The notes below the pieces were generated by a model that was given only the letters and a program-made list of their open reading frames with translations, had not been told where the DNA came from and searched no databases. From Chrysaora quinquecirrha (Eukaryota > Cnidaria > Scyphozoa > Semaeostomeae > Pelagiidae), in NCBI GenBank assembly GCA_014526335.1, contig JACTAT010000026.1, positions 691,565 to 755,564 of the forward strand: a DNA stretch of 64,000 nucleotides. Reading direction: 5' to 3'. Both the position numbers and the translations under genes were made by a program. Shown in pieces: positions 9,741 through 20,880 of the stretch; within the stretch, counting starts at the first letter, position 1, and every line of letters starts with the position of its first letter.

Positions 9741-12700
9741 CTACTTACAGCAGCCAACAGGGTGTCCAGTGAGGAAAGGATGGTTCAGCAGTTGCTCTAT
9801 AGAGTATCTGTCGCTTGGCTTTCTCTTCAAACAGCCCTGGAAAGAGCAGAAATTAAATAATTAGATCGAAAGGTTGGTATCATGATGTAACAGATGATGT
9901 AAAGCTATTGCAAAACCATAACATTAAATAAAGAGCTGAAAAAGGAAAATTACTTAAATACTAAAAGTGCTTTTGAAGTAGTATTTATCGTCGATAATAC
10001 TTTTCGAAATTAATATGTCTAGGTTGGCCGAGTCTATACACGAGGATAACCAGTCGACATTTTTTCGGACAGTGTTCGCATTACTTGGTCACAAAAGCGG
10101 ACTTTGCCGAAAGCGCTGTCCAGAGTCGAAATCAAGTCCTTATAAATTCGATTCAAATTTTCACCATGGCAAAGCCAAAATGATAAGAATAATCTCTGGG
10201 GAGCTTGCCAAAACTTCTGACTTCCGGAGCAGAAAGTTTAGAAGGCCATCCAGACATGTTAAACGTGCTGTGGCGTCGTGGTGTAATCCAGCTGACTCGG
10301 AGTGTCAGGAGCTCAATGTGGTCGGGGTTCGTGCCAAGCCACGGTAGCGTCACATCCAGGGTCGAGATCTCGATTAGTTAACATACTACTAAGATCCTAG
10401 CGACTGGCGCTAAAACACCATTTCACCTTCATCTTTTCCTTCATGCTAAACCCACAGTTTCTTCAATTCTGTATCAGCCAAACACAAAATCCCAATCTAC
10501 TGATTTTGAATTCAGATACAGCATAAGAAACTTTCAGGAATGGCTGGGCGCTTTCTTAAGCACTGACTAAATGGTTAAACATTGTTTGTCAAACTTAAAT
10601 TTTACTTGTTAAGCAAAATCTTTTACTGTTTTGCCATGTCACAAATCATTGCTCGTCAAACGTTTTTGCTTGCGTCAAGCAACAAGTGTTAAACTTTTTC
10701 AAGAACATTAATCTTGCTTGTCGGCAGTGGATTACAAATTTTGCTTGTCAGCAATGTTTTGTGACGTACCCAAACATTCAAACATTGCTTAAGCAATCAA
10801 CCAAACATTCAAACATTGCTTAAGCAATCAAGTATTTTACAGACTACACTGTTTTTTTATAAGAATATTGTTAATAAGAATATTCAGGCTCAGAATCATT
10901 CAATTTTTAAGATTATTGTAAGAATATTGCTCAGACTCAGCTCCAATAATTGTGTCTCATTTTTCAGCAGATGCCTGTTTTTCAATGTTAGAACGAAACT
11001 TCTTGATTGTTAACAACATTCTTATTGTTATAATAGTTCAATTTTTCTTTTGCTCGACCATTTCCTCGTAATGAGATATTTTTCTTTTAACTATGTTCCC
11101 CTGAAACCATATCAGGTTTGAAAAAATAAGAATACTTTAAGAATATATTCAGGCTCAAACCGAACATTTCTTAAGAATATTGAGACTGGACAAAATTTAT
11201 AGTATTCTTATAAAAAGAGTGTATGTTTGATTGTTTTTCTGGGGCATAAGATAGTGACTAAAACAGGAGTGTAACGCAGAAACAGAATATAGGTGCTAAT
11301 TCTTTTGTACCAAATACACCCCGCTTCTGTTTCTGATAAAGGAATTATAGTAGCTACAGTGGAGCCTCCATTATGTCCGTTATAGAGAAGTGCCCGCAGT
11401 ATAGAGGTTTATTCACAAACAAATGACATTTGGGTTGTAAAACTTTTGTCCGTAGTACTGTTATGTCATACCTTGATGGAATCTAGCAGCTCACTGTCTT
11501 CAATCTCTGGGAATGAAATAGCTTTGCCATTCGTAATTTCGTGAATTTTCAACAAACTGTGTGTAATATGTTGAAACGGTGTTTTGCCATAAACCATAAG
11601 ATATAATATACAACCAAGACTCCATATGTCAGTAGCTCTGCGAATCTATGATAAAAAATGTCAATTTATTTAAACGACTTGCATGCAAATTTATTGTATT
11701 AAGTTAGAAATTAACAGGATAAATAAATTAACTGTAAAACTGTTAATACAGGGTGGCCCAAAAAAGGGACCCCCTAACTAAATAATTTATAAATAATTTA
11801 TTCTTAAGTTGGAATTTCATGAAATTAATACTACATTATATTCAACTCAAGTGAGATATTGCGTGAAAATATCATGACGACATGGGTTAGTATCTCTGAA
11901 TAAATTGACTTTAAAACTTTACAGTCCAAAAACGTACTGTAACAAAATATGCAACTTTATACCCTTACGTAATCCTTACGCACCAAAACAGAAAAATCAA
12001 TAACTCATTCTTTCAGTCAAATGATATTCAAAATGTCCTCAATCCTGCTCAAAACACTTCACTAATATGACTGACCATACATTAATGGTCGTGACAATTT
12101 TACTCTGGGATAATGATTGTCCTTCACCCACGATTGCAGTACAGTACTCAGTGATGGAATATAAACAGCTGGTTTTTGGACATCATGCATTTAATGTCCC
12201 ATTGCGCCGAGATGGAAGCTCTTATGACCAACATATTTCTACACGATAGCGCACTTGACTTGAATATTACCTGGTATAAATTTGAAAAATTCCTCCTTGA
12301 GAAAATTTATACAGAAATTAGTTACCTAAGGGGGTCCCTTTTTTTGGGCCACCCTGTATATCCTACCTTGAAATTTTTCTTTCCTTCTTCTACTCTGCCT
12401 TCAGCTGCTTCCGAAACCGCTTCAGGTGCCATGTAATTCAAAGTGCCAATCCGACAATCACGTTGGGTGCTCGTGCAGTTTTCCTGTTGGCAAAAATTTA
12501 TCATGAATAGAGTTAAAATCGAGATTTTCACATAAAGCTTTAGAGAGCTAACATTTTTTTTCAATTCCGCTAAATTTTTGCTGTGTTGACGTCACTCAAT
12601 TTCAACCAAACTTTATATAGCATCGATGGGGGTTTTTGGGGGTACCAGGATCCTAAAATCCGCAACAAAATCTGCGAATCTGCACTAAAGAAGTCTTGAA

Positions 12701-15700
12701 ATCCGCATCTACATCTAAATCAATAATATTAGCGCCAAGATAGTAAAACTTTGCACCTATACTTAATTTTTGCTCATTTGGTATCGACCTGTTGTAAAGA
12801 ACTTAAGTTTACCTTGCTGGGTGTGGAAGGCTACCCAAAATTACCTATAACTGGTTACCTATAATTATCATCATTATTATTACATTTGTGAAAACAGCTT
12901 GCCTAAAGCTCGCTTTGCAATCACGGATGGAAAGCCAGTACCTCGAACCAACAACCTATCATCGAGTCCTGCATGCTAATCATTCCACCACATCTCTCCC
13001 CATAAAGATAATATCAGAGCAAGGCTTACCTGAAGGCCTTTGGCTATACCAAAATCGATCAACTTAAGCACAGGAAACTCAACGAAAAGGAAATTCGCAG
13101 GTTTCAAATCTGTATGAATGATGCCTTGTTTGTGTATTGTATCAACTGCCAATAGCATTTGTTTCCATAACATTCTGATCTGATCATTGTCCAACTTCTT
13201 ATTCAAATGTAAATATCTATCCAAGTCTCTATCTCCTTTCTCCATCAGCATGTGCAAGATCTCGTTCTTTTTCTCCCTAAAAAATGGATCACAATTCTCA
13301 AGGTCTTGGTAAAATGATCATCGTTTGTCAAACAACCGAAACTTTGTTTGGTTCATTTCTAAATGTATGTCGTGTCCGTGTTGACTCACAAAAGGCAGAA
13401 TATTTTCCAGTTCTTAATAAGCCACCCTCCCTAATAAGACCATCCTTCGAATACTTCCAAAATTAAATAAGCCCCCCCGAGGCTTGACAGAGCTTTAATG
13501 GCATTTAAAAAACATATGGTAGAAAGCCTCGTTTTTGTGGACAGGGTTTTTGCAAAGATCGAGAAAAAGCCTGGATTATGACAGTTTTAACATTCAATTG
13601 AACATGAATGAAGCCAAAGGTCTTTGAATGCAATGACACTAAATGAATAACTGAACCAATGAATGCACTGCCATTGAACCAAGACTTAAAAGCGAGGTGA
13701 TGTTTTTGACAGGGTTTAAATTTGCTAGGGAAAAATTTTAGGGACCGTTTGTTGTTTTTACAGAGGTTGCTGTCGACGCAAAATAGGATGGGTAAGCAAA
13801 ATTTTACGCATCAAAAAGGTTGGGTACAAAAATGTTGAGCCTAGAACTTGGTAAAAACATTTACCTTCTTTTTTTTGAAAATCGTGAAAGACAGCTACTT
13901 AAAAAGTTATAGCTTCCACCTTCCTTTAAAATAACCTATGGTTTGCAAATATGATCTATTAGTAGTATTCTAAGTTGTTTCTCATTTTTCATTCTTCGCT
14001 TTTCTGCTTGGTTGAATTTTGTCCATGGAAATAGGGACAGATTTGATCAAAGTAAGATGCAGGTATTTCATTTTGAGGCAAAAACTCTCTAACTTTCCTT
14101 ATGAAACGTATTTTCTCTTTTCTTGCATTTACTCTTCCGCTAAATTTATGTTCGGAACGAACCTTTGCATAGATAATAAGTGGTCCTTTTATCAGGTCCT
14201 TTATCATTTTGAGACTCACCATTCGTGGAGACGTATGATGTTTGGTTTGCCAGCTAGAGCTTGTAGAATACGGATTTCATTGAAATGCGCTTCATACATC
14301 GTATCATCAAGGTCTTCAAGCCAAACACATTTCAAAGCAAATCTCCTTCCGTCCTCCTTCTCAACTTCGTAGACCTAAGAACCAGAAAATAAAAGATAAC
14401 ACGAAGATCTTGGCGAAATGAATGGCGAAGAATAGAATAGATTTTCCACAAGTGACGTACCACAGTAGATAGGATTTAAACCTGGACTGCATGACCAGAG
14501 AGCCAACGATGTTTCCATTGAGCCATACAGTAGAGCTCAATGAAATCGCCGATTAACTCTCCAAGTCATACAGCCCAAGGCTCTCCTACCGTTTGACTCT
14601 CTGTGTTTCTGCTATTTTGAGCCTTCTTTTGCACCATACATATTTATATATATTTATCATGAATGGCGACACACTAGGATAGATTTCTCCACAAGTAGCA
14701 TACCACAATACCACAATATATGGGGTTCGAACCTGGACTGCATGAGCAGAGAGCCAACGACGTTTCCACTGAGCTAAAGAGCTCAATGAAATCGCCGATT
14801 AATTCTCCAAGTCATACAGCTCAAGGCTCTCCTCCCGTTTAGACTTTTTCGTGTTTCGGCTATGTTGAGCCTTCTTCAGCACCATACATATGTATACATA
14901 TTTGTTATGAATGGCGAACACAAGGATTGATTTTTCCACAAGTGGCATACCAGAATTGATGGGATTTGAATCCAGGACTGCATGATCAAAGAGCCAACGA
15001 CGTTTCCACCGACCTATAGAGCTTAATGGAATCGCCGAGTAACTCTCCAAGTCATATTAGTGATACTGCCCAAGGCTCGCCTAATAACCAAGGCTCGACT
15101 TTCTGTTTCTACTATGTTGAGTCTTCTTCAGTACCATACATATTTATATACAGTATATATTTGTCATGAACAATTATAATTGTTCACATACAGTAACATT
15201 GATCTTGACTATGTCCCATATGAAAAGGTTCCATTCTAATCAAGAAGAACATGAAAATGAAAAAGATTAAATCTTGAGTTATACCTTGCTTGAGCCTCCT
15301 TTTCCCAGCAACGAGATAACTCTGTACATCTCACTTTTGATTCGATACATTTTATTCTTCTTTGTAGTACTACATGCACCCCTACCAATTCGACTCGCAG
15401 CGTCTCTCCTCTGCATAATCAACGCGGACAATTCTTTGTCTTGAACCTTTGGCGCTAAATCCCCAATCGACTTCCCAGCATTGGACGGTGCCGGCTCTGG
15501 CTGTTGCGAGACATATTTCACAGAAACAGGGACGTGGTGATTGTCTGTTTGAGATTTTGGGGCTGGGGCCGTCGGCATTTTGAAAGACGGCTGTGGCGGG
15601 TAAACGAGATTTTCTTTCTCTGCGGCTACTGGCTCATAACAGTGGCTCAAATCGTCTTCGATTGATTTCTTGATAGTATCGGGTTTAGTTGCGGCATCCT

Positions 15701-18700
15701 GGTTGATTGCTCCTGCTGTGTCAGGGTTGATTTTCGGTCCTGTTGCTGAGCGGCCAAGTCCACTGTCGCTGCCTTTGATTTGGTTCATGACTTTGAAGGG
15801 CGTCTGGTAATCGCCTCCACTGTTAACGTCTTGGAAACCACTGTCGCTACCACAACGCTTTCTATCTGCGGAGCCACTGAGGTCTGAAACAGCAAACAAG
15901 AAATCGGTGAAATTTGGCAGGCATTAGCAAGTAAATACCAAGGCATATTTTAACATTTGGTAGTTCAACAGACCTAGTATTTTTTGGCTGAAAAATTACG
16001 TTATTCTAACAATTCTTAACCCTTTCCTTGTTTGTGTCCTGCTTCAGCCTACCTAATAAAAGGGTTGTAAAAATGGAAAAAAATCCAAATCGTCCAAATC
16101 TTGGTACATACCACAATTCAAACACTAGAGTACCTAAGTGTGACGTCACAAAAATTAATTTTTAGAATTTCGAAATTTGCTCTTCATTTTGTGAAAGAGC
16201 GTCAAAAAAATGCGTAAACGTGCAAAATCGGTAAAATATATCAAAAATTGGCTGAGATATGGTCATCCGAAGAAATACATCTCAAAAGGAAGTCACTGTA
16301 TTTTTGCTTCGGTTCCTATGATTTTTCGGTTCCTATCCGCATCTTGGTTCATATTCCGCCTTTGTCAATTGTTTCGGTCTGTTTCTGACGTTTATACTCT
16401 GAGGAGTGTCAGACGAAAAAAGCTTCTAAGTATGCCCAATTATGTTCTAACTGTGTCTTTTTCTCGTAGTTCTAATACACAAAAATGATTTCGTCCAGCA
16501 GATGCTTACTTACTACTGACCATATATTGCAGCAAGAAAAAACTACACGCATTTTTTTATAAGGAAGTACTTTATAACGAAGGTAGTACTCGGGCTGACA
16601 AAAACTTAAGGAATTTCTAGTACTGGACCGGAGACTACTAAGGAATCTGACTTTTTCTTTAACTAAGCATTTCGATAAAAAATGAAGTTTTGAATTAACA
16701 GAGCAAGCAATACTTATCGCCAATGGTTTTCAATCAGTATTCATTTCTACTCGTCTTCTGAAACCTTTATGACCTATATTTCCTTGATCATTGGTTGCTT
16801 TTAAGAATCACAAAGAAAGAAGTTAAGGAATTGCTAAGGATTATTGAGTACTCAATATTCACCATCAGTTAAGGAATTTTCAGTATTGACCCTGAGCCGG
16901 ACTTCCTAATAAAAAAATGCGTGTATAGCAAAAAAGCATACCCTTTTGATTGTCGTCACTTTCAAAAATAGAGCTCAGTGACCTCAAGGCTTTCTTTTCC
17001 AATCCACAGTTGGCTGACTCTATGTTACTTGAATGCTTCCTCATTGATATGCTGTTATTTGAGGTGTTCATTACACCAGATACTCCTGTTACTTCTTTCG
17101 ATATATTATGATGTGTCTGACTGAGGCACTCTAATGTATATGATGTAGCACTGTCATCAAATATGATTTTATTAAACGGATCAGTCAGGGTATGTCCTCT
17201 TCCTTGGAGAGCATCGGCGGATGTTAGCAGACCGGACAACTGACAGGATCCTTCTTTGTCGGTTTTGTTAAAGATCTGGTTTATTCCATCAAGGATCGAG
17301 TCCTGATCTTTGGACCGGTTGGGTGCAGGGTCATGCCGGTTGTACACTACACTGTCAGGGTTATCAGACTTTAACAGCCCGGACAGTTGACAGGACGCTT
17401 CTTTGTTGGTGTTATAAAGGATCTGGTGTATTCCATCAAGGATCGAGTTCTGATCTTTGGACCGGTTGGATGCAAGGCCATGCCGGTTGTACACATGACT
17501 GTCAGTGTCATCAGGTTTCAAAAGACCGGACGGCATTTGAGAGGACTCTTCGTTATTGGCTTTATTGCGGATCTGGTGTACTCCATCGAGGGTGGAATCC
17601 TGATCCCTAGACTGGTTGGATGTAAGGCTATTCCGGCCATGCACATAACTGTCAGTGTTATCAGATTTCAACAGTCCGGATGCCATCTCAAATGACTCGT
17701 TACTCTTCTCATTACTGGTTTGTTTCCAAGAACTATGATTCTCCCCAGCATCCCCAGAACTTTTAGCTTCATTTGCGGTAACACGACTCCATGTAGCTAC
17801 AAACTTGTCATCTGCGAACAAAGACTTACTGAGTAACTTTGGAATCGTGTTGATTTCTGTTGATGGTAATGTTTCTTCATTCAGATCCATCGGAGATTCC
17901 TCGAGCTTCCTTATGCAAATTTTAGGTTTTGCCTCAGACTTTGGAGTTTGTGTTATTACTCGCGTGGGTAAACCAAGTTTCAAAGTTCTCTTTTTATAGA
18001 CAGGTTTTCTTTTCCTTGTATTTGTTGTTGGTTGGGATGGAGTTGGTTGGGTAGTCTGGTGTTGGGATGGTGTTTCTTTTGACGCCACCAATTGTTGGGA
18101 AGTGATGGGTTGAAATGACATTTGAAGGGATGGTGTTGATGTGGATGCCAGTTGATGGAGAGACATGGATCCTGCTGGCGTCGGATGAGATGGTGTTGCT
18201 TTGGGTGCCAGATGCTGAGAAGGCATGGATTGGGATAACATTTGATGGGATGGTGTTGCTTTGGATTGTTGATGCTGGAAAGGCATGGATGCAGCTGGCA
18301 TTGGATGAGATGGTGTTGCTTTGGGTGCGAGTTGCTGGAAGGGCATGGATGCAGCTGGGGCAGGATGAGATGGTGTTGCTAATGCTGGATGTTGTCGGAG
18401 AGGGTTTGGCTGAGTTGACACTGGGTGGGATGATGTTTCTTGAGATGCTAGTTTTCGTGATGGTGTCACTTGGGTTGCCAGCTGTTGGGAAGAGATTTGT
18501 TGATGTGAGACTTGTTGTGATTGGATTGACTGGGATGCATTTTGTTTTGATACAGTTTGTTTAGGTGGCATCAACTCGTTTTCCATTGGCATCAGTTTTG
18601 ATGACAGCACCACTTGGGAAATGGTGTCTTGGTATGCTCTATTTTGATGTGCTTCCTCCATGTATCTTGGTTCTGAGGATGCATCCTGCAGCAATATGCC

Positions 18701-19763
18701 ATTGGAATCCATTTGCTTACATATCAAAGGTTGCAGAGGATCTCGTTTGCAAGGCATGCTTTGAGAAGATGCTTGATTGCTAAGTCTTTGCTCTGGTGCT
18801 GTTTCTTGGCATGGTGCAGATTGAAAAGATCCTTCTTGGTATAGCAATGGCTTGGAAGGAAGCAGCTGAACTGGTTTTGCTGGTTTTGCTTTGGCTAAAA
18901 TGAGTGGAGAAGAAATCAGAACATTAAAATCAAAACAATTTGGGTGATAAAACTTATGGACAATCATCCTTCCCAAAACTTGAACGATTAGGTTTGCCTA
19001 AAATTTTCCCAAAAGATTTTCAAAACTGTTTTTGACAATATTTATTGATTAAAATACTTTCAATAACAAATTTGCAATTATTACTGGAGGTAAACTTTAC
19101 AAGTAAAACAACATAAAGTGATTATTACTCCCAGGGCCTCAACTCTGTTATACAGTCTCATTGGCTGAAAGCATTTTGAATGTGACACAGTGATACAACA
19201 TTATTATCCAAAAAAATTATGCTAATTATGTCAAATGTTCTAGAGTTTTAGGTTTGACACAGCACCAAATGGCTTTGTTGTAGTGGCTTCAAACATGGGT
19301 CTCCTAATCATTAGGAGGCCATGAACATGCCCTTTCCATAAGACAATTATAACTGTTTCCTTCTGGAAAAACAAAAACTTTCTGATATTGCCAACAGAAA
19401 CAGTTATTATAAGCTTAAAAATATTTCGAACACATTTATGTAGCATAACTTGTTTCTTATGAAGAGTTTCTTATAAAAAAATGTTTATGTTTGAAAAATG
19501 GGTCCCCTTTTTATGTGGGGTAACTACATAGACACAAGAATTCAATTCATTACCTTTTCTTGGTGAAGTATTTTCACAACATGGTGATGACACTGCTAAG
19601 AGCTTCTTTTGCCTTTATAGAAATTTCGGAATGCTCTCTCAATCATGGCCATGTGCCCTACTTTACTTTCCTTCAATCTGACAAGAATCTCTCTGCATGC
19701 TTCTGCATTTCCTGAGTTAAGATATTTCTGAGCTTGTAGTATGTAGTCAAATGGTTCACTCAT
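9741..19763 (-). CDS. TTK: TTK/MPS1 dual-specificity protein kinase
   Basis: MPS1 phosphorylates kinetochore proteins to start the spindle assembly checkpoint. Exons: 19763-19554, 18894-16942, 15883-15285, 14374-14220, 13276-13030, 12483-12367, 11645-11472, 9836-9741. Exon 1 (from MSEPFDYILQ) carries a TPR-like helical segment; exon 2 encodes about 650 low-complexity residues with two repeat arrays. The kinase domain begins at YRVISLLGKGGSSK, with FALKCVWLED (catalytic Lys), HTDLKPANFLF (catalytic loop; human has HSDLKPAN), LIDFGIAK (the DFG motif) and GTLNYMAPEA (activation segment), then DIWSLGCILYLMVYGKTPFQ. The last exon reads to TAG at 9741, but GTAAGT overlaps this end, so a further exon is possible. 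Exon 1 has a frame break near 19605: one missing base restores both the family-like QKKLL sequence and the splice phase. Exon 6 to 7 splicing and all others keep phase. Confidence 0.93.
10263..10424 (+). mobile_element. tRNA-derived SINE, copy 2
   Basis: Second copy of the 8298 SINE, about 85-90% alike by eye, starting GTGCTGTGGCGTCGTGG and ending GGCGCTAAAACACCAT. The GGGTTCGTGCC segment is a plausible decayed B box. It lies in the last TTK intron. Confidence 0.6.
10555..10815. mobile_element. GGCCCTGGCCAAACG-family MITE, decayed
   Basis: It is rich in GTCAAACATTG, TTGCTTGTCA and their complements, with poor ends. The right side holds a short tandem duplication of CCAAACATTCAAACATTGC. Confidence 0.5.
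10847..11221. mobile_element. TA-flanked MITE, AAGAATATT word
   Basis: Ends are TA-CACTGTTTTTTTATAAG and CTTATAAAAAGAGTG-TA. AAGAATATT recurs at least six times inside, often followed by CAGGCTC or GAGACTGG. A sister copy lies at 30206-30577. Confidence 0.8.
11351..11420. mobile_element. Possible Tc1/mariner-type terminus
   Basis: TACAGTGGAGCCTCCATTAT followed by GTTATAGAGAAG resembles the TA-CAGT ends of pogo/mariner-type elements. No matching second end was found nearby, so this is a solo fragment at best. Confidence 0.25.
11749..12356. mobile_element. Mariner-like MITE (CAGGGTGGCCC ends)
   Basis: Terminal inverted repeats of about 30 bp: the left begins CAGGGTGGCCCAAAAAAGGG, and the right ends TTTTTTTGGGCCACCCTG. 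TA flanks both sides. The 608-bp interior has only short frames and no transposase motif. It sits in a TTK intron. Confidence 0.8.
13410..13480. repeat. TAATAAGCC repeat fragment
   Basis: The words CTTAATAAGCCACCCTCCC and AAATAAGCCCCCCC resemble the dispersed TTAAGCGCCC element (51814-52053) and the minisatellite at 536-1070. Too short to define ends. Confidence 0.3.
14417..15172 (-). mobile_element. Three tandem copies of a tRNA-derived SINE
   Basis: Three consecutive units of roughly 245 bp each contain, on the minus strand, a tRNA-like head with A box TAGCTCAGTGG (variants) and B box GGTTCGAACCC or similar, followed by GGCTCTCCTCC and GCTCAACATAGCCG words (complements here). Units are separated by TATATATTTATCATGAATGG-like spacers. 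The same repeat occurs once and a half at 19800-20167 in the other direction. These are not functional tRNAs: the acceptor stem does not pair. Confidence 0.7.
16546..16923. mobile_element. TA-flanked MITE, TAAGGAA word
   Basis: Ends are TA-CACGCATTTTTTTATAAGG and CCTAATAAAAAAATGCGTG-TA. AAGGAA or its complement recurs through the interior, with AGTACT and CAGTATTGACC words. It stops about 20 bp from the TTK exon 2 donor site. Confidence 0.8.
17220..17690 (-). repeat. Coding repeat array in TTK exon 2 (about 49-residue units)
   Basis: Three and a half units of about 147 bp encode SGLLKSDNxDSxVYxRH, then NRSKDQxSILDGIHQI and a short Asn/Lys/Glu linker. The SGLL motifs fall near 17225, 17373, 17520 and 17670. 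Spacing is a multiple of three, so the frame is kept. Units differ at many positions, so the array is not brand new. Confidence 0.85.
18050..18560 (-). repeat. Coding repeat array in TTK exon 2 (Gln/Pro/Ser-rich)
   Basis: About six imperfect units of roughly 20 residues encode variants of KATPSHPMPAASMPFQQLAP. The clearest nucleotide period is about 60 bp, between 18180 and 18380. The translated segment is rich in S/T-P and Q, typical of disordered phospho-regulated linkers. Confidence 0.8.
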
Positions 19764-19799
19764 TTTTTATCCTCTAGATTTTCCTTGGAATAAAGGAAA

Positions 19800-20167
19800 A
19801 ACCATTCATGAAAAATATGTACAAATATGTATGGTGCTGAAGAAGGCTCAACATAGCCGAAACACATAAAAAAAGTCAAACGGAGGAGAGCCTTGGGCTG
19901 TATGACTCAGAGATTTACTCGGCGATTTCATTGAGCTCTATAGCTCAGTGGAAACGTCGTTGGCTCTCTGATCATGCAGTCCAGGTTCGAATCCCATCTA
20001 TTGTGGTATGCCACTTGTGAAAAATCTATCCTAGTGTTCGCCATTCATGAAAAATATGTACAAATATGTATGGTGCTGAAGAAGGCTCAACATAGCCGAA
20101 ACACATAAAAAAGTCAAACGGAGGAGAGCCTTGGGCTGTATGACTCAGAGATTTACTCGGCGATTTC
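19800..20167 (+). mobile_element. tRNA-derived SINE, tandem one and a half copies
   Basis: The tRNA-like head at 19931-20000 has A box TATAGCTCAGTGG and B box AGGTTCGAATCCC. GAAAAATATGTACAAATATG and GCTGAAGAAGGCTCAACATAG flank it on both sides as a direct repeat of about 245 bp. It lies between the divergent TTK and POLG2 genes, where their promoters should be. Confidence 0.7.
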
Positions 20168-20170
20168 TAT

Positions 20171-20880
20171 AAGGGACCATCGACAAAAGACTTTCGTCCC
20201 CGTTAACGGATTTTGTCCGTTAAAGTCTGAACCCCCCCCCCTCGTTAACGGACACATATTTTTTATGGTGGTCCGGATACACTTCAAGCAGGCCTTTGTT
20301 TTCATAAACTCGGACGATGATGGCCTACCTATCTAGCATGTGTCACAAGGCAAACAAATTTTGATGATGTGTGAGCTTGAAGTTTTCAAACCTGGAGTCC
20401 ATATATTTATATTTCAAACTTCAGTCATTTCACTCTTTCTTTGCAACAAAGCAACACTCATTCTCTTCGTCTTTTTCAATTTCAATGCGATCGGTATGCA
20501 TGCAATCGGTTTTCTTTCCTTTATGTAATTTTTCCTCCTCCGCTTTTCTCTCCCTGTGGCCCGTGGCCTGATCAACAGAAATGTAGTTTGCGGGCAGGAA
20601 GCAGAAATTACCACAAAAGAATTTCGACTTTTATTAGCTGGTCAAGAAGGGTGAGTTGATTTTAAGTAGAGCAGTGGGTCGTAGGTGTTGGCCAAAACAA
20701 AATTCAGCCTTGTTCTAAAATATTACGGTACTTTCATTAGGACCTTTTTGCAACTTTTCTTTATCAAGATTTTCGTCCCCAATGTGACAGTTTTAACGGA
20801 TTCATGTGAGACCCCCTCCCCCCTTAACGGACAAATTCCGTTAACTTTGGGGACGAAAGTCTTTGTCGATGTGCCCAAAA
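20171..20880. mobile_element. Inverted-repeat pair with GTTAACGGA words around POLG2 exon 1
   Basis: The left arm starts GGGACCATCGACAAAAGAC and the right arm ends GTCTTTGTCGATGTGCCC, with TTTCGTCCCC and its complement inside each. Both arms hold TTAACGGA...TCCGTTAA palindromes and a C-run. This may be one 710-bp element or two elements in opposite orientation; a POLG2-like exon (20579-20650) falls between the arms. Confidence 0.6.

Noticed and set aside
10015..10347. 110-residue plus-strand frame
   Set aside because: Its last third is SINE sequence and the rest has no motif; it lies in a TTK intron.
14586..15050. tRNA genes with A and B boxes
   Set aside because: Boxes are present but acceptor stems do not pair and the units are tandem SINEs; same for 19931-20000 and 45466-45535.
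17323..18783. Plus-strand open frames opposite TTK exon 2
   Set aside because: Antisense shadows of the repeat-rich coding exon; the minus strand has the TTK phase, splice sites and family context.
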